Below, piece after piece: positions 43,401-55,400 of a stretch of DNA of 64,000 nt. The position numbers and the translations under genes are program-made. Each line of letters opens with the position of its first letter. The stretch's first letter is position 1. Source of the DNA: Nomia melanderi (taxonomy: Eukaryota > Arthropoda > Insecta > Hymenoptera > Halictidae); NCBI RefSeq assembly GCF_051020985.1, contig NC_135001.1, positions 13,447,896 through 13,511,895 of the forward strand, given 5' to 3'. The notes under the pieces were generated by a model. It saw only the letters and a list, made by a program, of their open reading frames with translations, made no database searches and was not told the DNA's origin.

Positions 43401-46400
43401 GACCCCGTGTGCCCTGACCTTTCGCTTTCACTCTCCCTCCCACCCCTGGACTATTACACCTCCCTAACCGTAGATGCAACAACTTGATCGTGCGAGGATC
43501 AGAAGTCTTAACGATCAGGTTATTCCATCAGCTTAAACCACTTCCTGGCGAACATGAAATGTGTCCTTCCATAGAAGATGTACGTTAAATAAAGGTCACA
43601 ACGCGGCAGGCAATTTTACTTAATGACAGAGAAAATATTATTTCAAATAGAAAACACTAACTAGTCTAGTTCATTCTATCCTCGAAATACATTTTTAAAA
43701 ATGATTTTTAAAAAATAGGAGTGTAAGATATGTTAATAAATGTTATGTAAACAAGTAAATTTAAAATCATAGTAATTAAAATAAGTTTTAAAATTTCCAG
43801 ATTTAAGATTTGTAAGTAGCCACATTTTGGTTCTAAAGACAATAGAAAATTAACTTAAAAAGTTAACACTACCTTAAAAAGTTTGTTCATTTGAAAGAAG
43901 ATTCTATACTCAAATAATTACAGCATATAATGTACAAACGAATCATAAATTAACTTCTGTAAAATGTTGTAAGTAGTTATTCATTTGCAGTGAGACAAAA
44001 GATTAATAAAAAATTGATAATTGCATAACTTTGAATATAAAATATTCCAATTACAGCAATATGTTTCGAGTGAATAATATTTTATTTGGAGACTACTGAA
44101 AACAATAGCAATATAATATTTGCACACGAATAGCCTTAGTATGTACTCATTCAAAAGTATGCATATAAAGTGGTTAAATTTAATTGACTATTACAATGAG
44201 AAATTTGATAACAAAACATGAAATACGTACAATAAAAATCTTAAATTGCATAACCGTTTGAACTATGCAGAAAAACTAATCAAAGACAATTAAATCATCA
44301 TTGCTACATAATTTAGATTAATTACAAAAATATCTTAAAAGCTTCTATATTGCTCGATTGAAATAAATCGAAGTACCAAACAAAGTATGAATATGGTCTA
44401 GTTAAATGAAACACCTTGTACATAATCCGTCCATAAAATTCCTATAAATGTCAAACGTATAATACATTTTCTTAAATCGTTTTCCAACAGGATGGGAACA
44501 TCGGTTCAGAATTAGTGATTAGACCACTGCCAGATCGTGTACTGCACGAAGTAGTGAATAGGATACCGACTCTTCAACGGGTCGAGTTGTTACCAAACGT
44601 GACACGAAGTAAAGAAAAGTTGAAGCACACCAGTCATCATGTGGTCTTCAAGAAAGTGCCCAAACCTAATTACGATGAGTACAGCGATTTCAGTAAGTGA
44701 TTGTTGATCTTTTGCACTTTACTACATAAGTGTTCATCTACCTATTATGATGGATGTATGTATTATAAATACAAACAAATAAAAAATATAAGTACTTTGC
44801 ATTTGGTTTACTTTTTCCTAAAGAGTATCTATCAAAAGTGTAAAATTAAAATGTATCAATAAACATTATTATACATACCTTCATATATGAACACTTATAC
44901 AACGAAATATATGTAAATACACACATTGTCACTCTAAAGACAAAATTTTGAAAGAACAACATTCGTTTCAGCGCTGATGGAACCTGATCATTTACCTAAG
45001 AGGTATAGATCGAGGCGATCGATCAACAGTAGAGTAAAAAGAGAAGCACCATACGTAATTTATCCGGAAATCCTTTGTATCGTGGATTATGATGGATATA
45101 GGTGAGATAAATTTTCTTATTCTTATATCTTATTTCTATACTGTAGATGTTATGCATTTATAATATATAAGTTCGTGTGTGTCAAATGCACTGAAACGAC
45201 AATTCACGATTAATAGATTTCAAGTGAAATAAATTAAAAAATTACTATTTAATAAATTACATAATAAATCAAGAACTAATACTTAGTAGTTATATCTTTA
45301 TACTGAAGAATTTTTTTATCATGTATAAAAGATATTTGTATATATAATAAAATGAATATAAATGTATGAAAAAATATGAATAATCACGTACTATTTTGCA
45401 GGTTACATGGCGGTGATAATGTACAGATTAAAAGGTACTTCGTGTCTTTCTGGAATGGGGTAGATTTAAGGTACAAGCTGCTGAAGGGGCCAAAGATTCG
45501 TATCAGTATCGCAGGAATTATTATTTCACGAGTAATGTATTTAAATTAATTAATAAGCCTAATATAAAGTCCTACAAAACGTTAAGGTAAATGACCCTTT
45601 TACTGACCATACAAGAATAAGTTAGTTCTTGGCATAAATAGATTACAGATTTTTATGCAAATTTCAATATTCATTAATATTTTAAGTCCAGGGATTAATT
45701 AGAAATTTATTTTTTAATTATCGATTTCTGTAAAATTATTTATTTTATTAGAAAAAGTTCGTTGTTTTGAAACTTCCAAAGTACGAGAACGCTTTGATTT
45801 AAATACTCTTCAAAAATGAAATAAATAAGTAATTATAAATAATTAGTAATAATTATAATTATATATATATTTGTAAAGTTATAAATAATTATTGAAAATA
45901 TTACTAGTGCTTTTTTTCCTTGCACAAAGGGAATAACTATTATTTTATGTTATTATTAAATTCATTAAAGTATGATGTAAAGAAATATTCGGTGATGTGA
46001 ACATAACCATGAACAAGGGACATTTACCTTATACAGAAATTCCATAAAGATTATCATTTTATATAATTTCTGATAGGGAAGGGATGCGACACCGTATTTA
46101 GAAAGGAATCGCGTGGGACGAGACGCGATCGATTCGGCGGCTGCATTGACCGATATGGGCAAATATCTTTTCCGGGAGAGAAGACTTCCGGTTTACGACA
46201 TAGCTGTCGCCGTCACGAAGTAAGAGTTGCCATTTCATTTATACATGCAAATTACACGGAATGATGATATGATTTTAAAATTACAATACTTATTAATTTT
46301 ATGATTTAATCGATGTTCATACAGTACTGGACGAATACGTTGGCACAATATGATTGTTAAGATACGAGTGCTCATAACTGCTCAAGAAATTTCATTGGAG

Positions 46401-49400
46401 AGAATTTTATATATTCTAGTTTGAAATATAATAAAGTAATGAATAGTAATATCAATATTAATAGTAACTTATAGATAATTATAAAAAATATATTAATAAA
46501 TGTGTACTCGTCAAACGCAGAACGAATGCACATATCGTATATTTTACTGAAAACCAAAGCAAAACAAAGAAGAATTACATGTTTATCTGAAAAAAACAAA
46601 TAATTCATCGTTAAGAGACTTATACAGTATCATTTCAAGCTTTAAGATGACGCAGTTAACTGGTTAAATGCTCTGTAGTTCTAGTGTTAATGCTTTTTTC
46701 TATACAATAAGCTAGAATATTTAAAATGTGAACAGGCGATTAAGTTTGTTCTCTAATTGAAGTGTTTTAGTAGCTATGCGTATAAATAAGTAGCTATGCG
46801 CATTCGTGTCTTAATAACCATGCTGTGCCAATAGCAGCTCTATCCAACACTGTATATCAGTTAATTGGTCAGACAAGATTAGATATTATAAATTTAATGC
46901 ACATATTTTAATCGGACCAGTTTTCCTTCCAACAAAACTAATTGAAAACGGAGCATGAATACATTCTATGGCCCTCTACATTATGTTATACAGTCTACGA
47001 GTATCCGGTGATTTCATACTGTTTGATTTTTATTTCGCAAAACAGGTATGATATGTGCCGTCGTAGGAAAGGCGGCCGCTGCACTAAGGGAACTGCCGGT
47101 ATGGTTTATTACATAGCGATCACGCTTTATTTTTCAACTTATATATACATTATTCTCCTTTATAATATTATATTTACTATTAGCGTTGTATAGTGTTTTA
47201 CACTAGCCTTAATGTAGTTGTTGGCTTTTACGGTGCTGTGACAGCATATTTTCATGGGCGTGGGACTTGTAGGGGTGAATGATTCGAAAGTAATATCCTT
47301 TCACGTAAAAATTATAATACCCTACAACAATAATAAACTACATGTTTATCAATTTATTTAGTTTCAAGTAGTATGTTTCAGTTTCTAAAATTATACGGCA
47401 TACGCAATATGAGTTTGATCGATGCAAATTAATTCATGTTGTCCTTTTTTCGAAACGAACAGTCGAGTGTTTATATTAAAGTTTAATACTTCTCTAAAAA
47501 CAAAACTGGTGTAACGTTTTTTACATGCATAATCATGGTATTTAATGATAATGCCATTTCAGTAAGTAATTTTTAATAATCCTATATCTTTTTTAATATT
47601 ACTATTATGATTTTATTTATACATAATTTTAATAATTTTTAATAATAATCTTCAAGAAAGTTAAATACTTTCAAACACAAGTATATTTACTAGAATTTGT
47701 CGCTTCTAGTAACTTTCCGCATTGACATCGTAGAATGTTAGGAATGATACAAACAGAATATTAATAATTGTAAAATCTTCTCGATGTCAGAAACACCCTC
47801 ACTAAACATTACGGGAAAGCATATTCTTTTGACTCTTTCAGTTCACTAGTTCCCTGAATATGGTGTCAAGTACTTACTAGACTTGTTATTGTATGAAAAA
47901 CTGGTCGCCTCTAAATAGAAGGGCTTATTGCATACAATGTATACTCAGTTGCCTATAATTAGTAGTAACCTAAATCAAATTAAAAAGGTAATGGTAAACT
48001 AATACACAATAATGACGACACAGTCGTGATGATTTTAGAAACTTGGATTGCTGTTCGTATTACGAAAAATACAATTTACAAGGAAACATATCAAAGTGAC
48101 AATCATCGATCTCGTTGTAATTTCGATAGAAAGGAGTTCATACAAAAATTAAGTAGTAAATAATATAATATATTAATAGTATTAACAGCAATTCATACAT
48201 ATATTTATATGTATGCGAATAATATAAAATAATATACAATTATGTTATTAGTATATTATGTAAATTAATCGAAAGCAAGCGTCAAACTTGAAAGTGAGAG
48301 ATATACTTGGTCGAATGTATTGGAAATTATGACAGCTAGAACATGAATTAGCACTAAAGCAACAGATTTTAGGAAACAGCACCTCTTTAAATAATACATG
48401 AAAACTTAAAAATTAACTTCTCAAATATTAATATATTTATACATTATTTACTTGTTATAAAGTATATATCCAAACATTATGCAAACAGCAAACGAAATAG
48501 AATTTTTATTTTTACTTTGCAAAGAATGTTGTAAATTTTTCTTGCATTTTATACAAGACAGTCCTTCTAACAGCGTAAATAAATGATAGTTAAAATTTAC
48601 TTACCCTTACTGAAAGATAGACGTTGCCTTTTAGACGTTCTTCCAACTCTAATAATTTCTAAAATCGAATTTCAAAGCAAACAAATATGTCTTACCCTCA
48701 AATTTGAGTTTTATTACCCTCTCAACAATAATTATGATCGACAAAAAGACATGTGCGTAAAAAATCTTTGTGAGAACTAGTTTCTATCAAAGTTACAATA
48801 AAATCAGTGATCGTTAGGATATGTTGTTTAAGTAGGTATTTCAAAGAAATTATAGTAACAGTATTTAGTATTTTGCAAACCGAAGATATAATCTCTTCAC
48901 AAGGGTCAAATTACGTATATAAGTACAATCAGTACTTTCTCATGTACATACACCATTCATAACTTGTCACCTTGTATTTGAGCGAACGAAACTGAAAAAT
49001 AGTATTATAAAAACTTGTACACTACCGCTGTAAACTACGAGAATCTCTAACTACTTGTGTCTGAGACGCAAAATTTGATCACTAATTGACAATTGTTTAC
49101 ACGTGTGCTGTGTTTGCTTTATCATAATTCCACACTGTCACCTTCCGCGTTTTTATGGTTGAACCAAGAAGAAAACTTCCTATAAGACGTTTAATATCGC
49201 TTCACGATATTGTGTTTGCCTTTTGTCAACTGGAACTTATAGAGTTGTATCATAAATGCATAACGTTTGTTTTGAAGTATAACCTTCTTAGAATGTTATT
49301 GTGGTCACGTTAAATGTTGTATATTATTATTATTTTCATTCCTTTACAAAATCGTGTTATTATATTTTCAATACATTATATTTCTTTTATTATCCCAGTA

Positions 49401-52400
49401 CTAGAAATGTGTGCTAAATTATTTAATATATTGCATTACTTTAAATATAGTCTTTTAAATATTTTTAAACAAAACATCATGATAATAACGACAAAAGCAG
49501 TAAAGTCTAGCCATGTTAGCCAGTACATACTACATGTTTATACATTCTATGTACTGTCATATAAAAGCTTCATATTTAATAATACATATATTTTACAAAA
49601 TTTTATTCGAGACGTTTCAAAAAGAATTTTAAAAATCAATACATAGCTTTATCAATTTGTTTACCTTTCCTCAAAACCAGTTACTTCGACAAATGAACGG
49701 TCCATATAATGGAAATGTTAATTTGGTTCACTTAACATTCTGTCCTTCTGAGAATATTCACGTAAAATTATAATATAAAATTAGAAATGAAATAATACAC
49801 GACACTTGACGAAACACACTGACATCGTAAAGAATAGTTTATGATGCAACCTAATGAAGTACATCATCATTAACGCTTCAAGTTTTCAAAGACCGACTGG
49901 AACGCATCTGTCTCTTTTTGAAAAAAAAGAATCGTATGAAGATTGCAGAGAATCATTACCACGAAATTATCATCAATGTTGGAAGCATCATTACATTCTT
50001 GTTCCCTTACTTTACGCTGTTTTTGTTTTTGTTCTTGTATCACGCAAAAAGTTTTGACATAAACATACGAGCGGATACGTCTCCGTTGATTGTCCTGTGA
50101 CGTGGTCCAAACGAAGCAAATTGTGAATCTACATGATAAAGTGGAACTTTTGTTGTTGCATTGCAGATTAGATATGTGCAGGAGGCAATACGCGAATGAC
50201 GTGTGCAATAGAGGAACCGCAGGTACGTTTTCCGGGTTTAAAGTAAACCGAACACAAAATTGTCGAGTGATGATATGAACCATTCACCTGTGTGTGCACA
50301 GCTCTGTAAAGTTCTTTTTCTACTATCAAGTACTTCTTCGCGACCAACAGTTCTACGGAAGAGATCCTAGATATCCTGGTCCATCACGGGCCAGGTCCCT
50401 GCTCCTCATAAATGTCCATTTGAGTGTAAGCTATGCTTTTCTGAAAGAATGTTTACAAGTACAATCATTATTGTCGAGATAATAAACTTATGCCAGCAAG
50501 ATGTGCTTAAGCTAAATGGTAATTGCAGTAATTGCACTATTAGGTTTTAAAGAATTGGTAATTACCATTAATTGTTCAATGTTTATTATCGATTTTTGGA
50601 TACTTTTAAAAAGGGATACATCAGAGGTTCCTTGATTATTCGAACCTATAATTTCGATAATAGGAATGAATATATTAAAACTGATTGACAAGTTGCAAAT
50701 ATGAGCGGAACATTAATATGATAATTCTCTCTTGAGGAAGTTTAGATCAGTTTATGACATTTTTAGTGCTTCGTGTTCATATTTATGAATTAAGTGGTTT
50801 CAACTTATCTGAGTTTATAAATATAAACAGTTTCTGTTGTCAAATAGTATCTTTAGTAGTCACAAGAAACTTTAAAAAATGTTTTGGGTTACAAAAGAAG
50901 TGTTCCGACATTTTTATAGGTATGACCTGAAAACATATCATGAAGTATGTTTCAGAATTATATTAACACTTAAAGGAATCGATTGTCCTTATATTTTCAA
51001 TTATTCGACCCCTTGCATTCTTCGTGTTATTTTTTTCATATTATTATGTTCTTCAAAATTTCATCATATTTTTGTTTTTTCAAAAATGTTATCATATTCC
51101 TATTTTTGCTGAAATTTAATCATATTCCCATTTTCTCAAGAATTTAATCATATTCCCATTTTCTCAAGAATTTAATCATATTCCCATTTTCTCAAGGATT
51201 TAATGATATTCCCATTTTTTTAATAACACATTTAAATTTGAAAAAAAAATATAAGAAAATAGTTACTAATGTGTTTCTTCTTTTTCAGTAATACATAAAA
51301 TATGTAGATAAACTAAACTGTCTGCAGTAGCAGGATTGACTAATTGATAACTGGTATGGCCCTAATAATGTCATGAACTTAGCTGAGAAGCGCGATTAAA
51401 GATATGTGCGTAATGTGCCTCCTGAACGGAGGATCATCCTTCTTTAGGAAGTCAACGAACCGGTACAGGCGAACACTAAGATAACTTTGACATTAATATC
51501 TTATTCAAGAAGAAAAAAGGTTCAATTTAGAGCATAACAATTGATAAAAAAAACAGTATTTAATTTGAACCTGAAATAACTGAGTGACATTTAGTTTTTT
51601 TAACTTTTATTTGAGAACTTCCTCACGAGCCTGACTCGATATTATATGCAAAGGGTTAATCAAATTTTAGATTTCGACCAAAGTTCTACTATTATTATCC
51701 TTCGTATGACACATAAACGAAACATTTTCTTAATTTTCAATATAGTAATATTTTTAAAAACATTGAATGTAATTGTAAACAAATCGTTTTCGATATATTT
51801 TTACAATAACCAAATTTTAAAAGCTGAAAGAAAGTATTATGTATAATGTGTTGATATTTTGTAGGTCTCTAATGTCCTTCATGGTTAAAGTGTTACACTA
51901 CAGTTATTTGTACACAATAAAACAGCACTTGTTTATTCAAGTAAAAAAGAAATAAGTAATAAATTCTACTAATAAAATTTACTTTATTAAGTATTCTAAT
52001 CATCCAAGACAGTATAATTTTCAGTAAAATGTTTTAAACATCTCACTATATCAAACTTCAAAAATGAAATATGTTATAAATGTCTAAAATGCACAATATA
52101 CTATTAAATGACAAATGAATAACAGAGCTATGAATTTAGAAAAAGTTTCAGTCATTTTTAAATTCAATAGCTCAACTTGTTGAATATAATCAACGATCCG
52201 ACCAGTAACAAAAACAAAATATGCGCTTTATTTTCTAAGCATGCGTATAAGCGGGTTGGTTGTGGGATGAAGAATAAATTCCAGCGAATGGACTCCGCAT
52301 TATTTTAAATACAATTTGCTGTGCTTGATACTGTGAATACAGAATGAAACAGTGCAATAACGTAAATCGTTTGATAATATTGATTAAATCCCACAAAATG

Positions 52401-55400
52401 TCTCCTATGTTATTTTATCTCACATCTGAAGGCATATCGAGACATTTTATCAGGAAAGCATAGTCCACACTCGAAATATAAAATTGTAAATTATAGGATG
52501 TCCACTTTGTGATAAAAAGACTACGCATGTGTACCACGTACAAAAATAAACACATTCTGTTATCGGGTCTAAATTAAACACTAATCATGCTCCAACTGGA
52601 ATGCGTAAATACCTGTACCATTTATAAAATAATAACAATATAGTAATAATAGCAATAATAATAATAGTAACAATGAAAGTAAAATAGTAAAAGTAATATA
52701 TTAATAAAGAAAATGCAACTGAATGAACTACCTTCTTGTTGTTAAGTAGTTATTACTAATAGATAAAAAGATAACACAAGAGCCTTGTAATTATAAAATG
52801 GGTGATGTTTACAGAAATTGTATTATACTGTTAAGAAATTATTATTATTATTTAGGAATTATTTATGCTTGCAACAGTATATAGCATACAATTTTAGAAA
52901 TTTTGGTCTTTGAAGTCTTGTGCTTCAACACTATGCTTCAACACTTCGTGATATAAATTTGAAAACACTTTGTACAGTATTTACTTATATATATATATAT
53001 ATAAATTCTTAAGACTATTCTATAAGAATTCAAAAGACAATATTCTTTATTAACCCAGTTGTATTCTTCGAGACCTTTTGACCAAATTATTACTTTCTAT
53101 ATATAATTTTTTCTAATAATACTTTCTCATCTTCTAGCACCATTTTGTTTATGTAATATTTATTGATTAAATCACATTCTCATTATACCCAGAACAATTT
53201 GAATCTAAAAATGTTATTAAAAAAATATATTAATAACCTAGGTATCCATGTTTTTTTAATAATATTTCAAATGTATAGATAGATTGAAATTTCTTAAAAA
53301 TCGTAAACGTTAAAAGTTTAATTATTATTTAAATGTACACTGCAACAATTTGTAGTAATCAGGTTTATAATTACATCAGTGTGTACAACATGCGTAGAAT
53401 TTTTGTACCATTTTGTGAACACCCTGACCTCGCTTATGACTTCTTTTATTTCTGTTTTTTTAGAACTCTGATAGCTTGAACAAAACACTTTACGTTTGAA
53501 ATTTTCACAGCAAACACCTAAACCATCGTTTGAATTGCCTTGAGCTGAATGTGAACAATTCTATACAGCTTGCCACACGCGTTTCCTTATCTGCGAATGT
53601 CACCTTTCTCAGTCTGGGTTTTCTCCAATTTTTCTCTGTCTGTGTCTCGCCCTGATTCTTACACTGAGCATATGAACGAAAATGAATGGGTTGCATATTT
53701 GATCTATCTCCTGCCGGACTTCGAAAAGTTCTCTTTTAAATCTTCTCTACTCCCTCCATTGCACAATGGCTACGGTTTCTTCTCATCAGACGTGGGTATA
53801 AGTTACTCGTTAAATAAAATAACAAGTAATACTTCAGAAAATATAATATTTTTAACCGTGTTACTGTACATATTTGAAAAATTATTTATTTCTTTATTTT
53901 TAATCAATCATTTTACTTGACATTAAAATTAATGTGTTCCAAGAACTCGTTGAATTTAATTATTTCGGTTAAAATGCAGGTAATCATGCATTTAAAACGT
54001 AAAATATCATATTGTAAAACGGATTTTAGAAATTATCTGTAAAACTATTTTAAGTTCACACCTACACCTTTGAAAATTAAGATGAATATTACTCTGTTAG
54101 GGGCATAATAATAAAATAATATGTATATTTATACATATGAGATGCACGTATGTGCATAAATGCAGCTGAACATAGCTGCACAAAAATTTGTTTCCAATGA
54201 TTCTTGTAAAAATCGTGTCGTGTCACTCAGCACCGTCAATTGATTGCACCTGACAGTATCATTTGGATATTTAATACTTTGAGAATATCAATAATTGCAA
54301 AACAAGAAAACTGAAACCCGCCATTTTTACGAATACGGTAGTTTTAGGGTAAAGAATATCTCGGAAAAGTACTAAAGTATCTTTGTCACGTTTACGTTCT
54401 ATGAGTACTCTCCTAAATACTAAATACTTATGCCTTTTTTGTTTCTTTGGCTGCAATATTGCTAAGGATCATTTCTGGTAAGTCTTTAAATCGATGTAAT
54501 TAGAAGACAAACTGGAAAAACAAGTTATTAAAACTCAGAAGTCCCCGAAATAAAAAGTCTTATAGGTTTATTTGAAATTGTTGAAGGGAAACGTTGAAAA
54601 TGAATTCTATGGTAAATAAAAAGAATAACTGTTCCGGTTGCTTCGATTAATCATTCAACATAAATTAACATCAGGTGCATGCTGATCGTTAAACAGTTAA
54701 ACTCTTGTCTCTCTTTCTTTACTAGTGGGCAAAGTATTGGTTACATGAATAAACTGTTATTAGGTTTCCGCTAGAATTTCATATCTAATAAAGATATAGG
54801 CAATAACTCGGGGAAGTAAATGCTTGTCTTCATCTTTGAGAATAAGTGAAACTAAAGTAACTGTTGGGTGTATTAATTTCAGCAGGGTGTACATTCGATT
54901 TCAATGAATTCGATTTATTCAGTTATAAAATGATATTATTAAAAATAATATTATTATAAGTTAATATTATTAAAAATATTATTATAAGTTGATATTAATA
55001 AAAGTAATATTATTATAAGTACAGAATTTCCGTCTTGTAATCGTTTTTTATTGATATGATAAAATTTGCAAAGAGTTTGCAAGAGTCCTTATTCTATTCT
55101 TTCCATCAGTTGATAAATTAATAGCAAGATTGGGTAAACTTTAAGAAACGTAATGACAGCAAGTAAAATATTTTTAGTTTAACAACCTTAAGCATAAAAT
55201 GAAATATTTGAATTTTATATTTGAAAAAATATACTTCAAATATTTCTTAGTAATAAAAGTAAATTAATGAAATATATATTGCAATAGAATTTGTATCGCT
55301 TAAACTAATTTTTGTAGATAGAGAATAAATTTAATGGGAATATTTTATATTATATAATTTTTATATTAAAAATGTCTTCAGTACTCATAAAATAAAATGT

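Larger units (their letters stand above)
40531..44490 (+). other. Introns 3 and 4 around exon 4
   Basis: Intron 3 (40531-41081) carries a dispersed-repeat copy (40632-40772), an AT microsatellite (40776-40830) and a pogo-like terminal sequence (40928-40975). Intron 4 (41172-44490) is AT-rich with two somewhat GC-richer patches (about 41390-41480 and 43380-43510). No coding frame in either was recognised. Confidence 0.75.
44693..47045 (+). other. Introns 5 to 8 between exons 5 and 9a
   Basis: There are four introns: 44693-44971, 45102-45401, 45532-46076 and 46220-47045. The first three are short and plain. The fourth contains an inverted copy of a dispersed repeat (46500-46692), so that repeat lies just upstream of alternative exon 9a. 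Confidence 0.8.

Noticed and set aside
46372..46608. Reverse-strand frame similar to one at 11070-11285, as if a conserved gene
   Set aside because: The similarity extends over non-coding sequence on both sides, so it is a dispersed repeat rather than a gene family.
48745..48780. DMCVKNLC peptide resembling the exon 9 loop
   Set aside because: There is no acceptor or donor in phase and a stop follows at once; this is a chance match.
51392..51450. A third exon 9 copy around GATATGTGCGTAATGTGCC
   Set aside because: The second Cys spacing and the GTAG end are missing and no donor follows in phase.
53570..53920. 116-codon open frame in the 9b-10 intron
   Set aside because: There is no recognisable domain, its second half is plain intron composition, and inclusion would conflict with the exon 9-10 phases.
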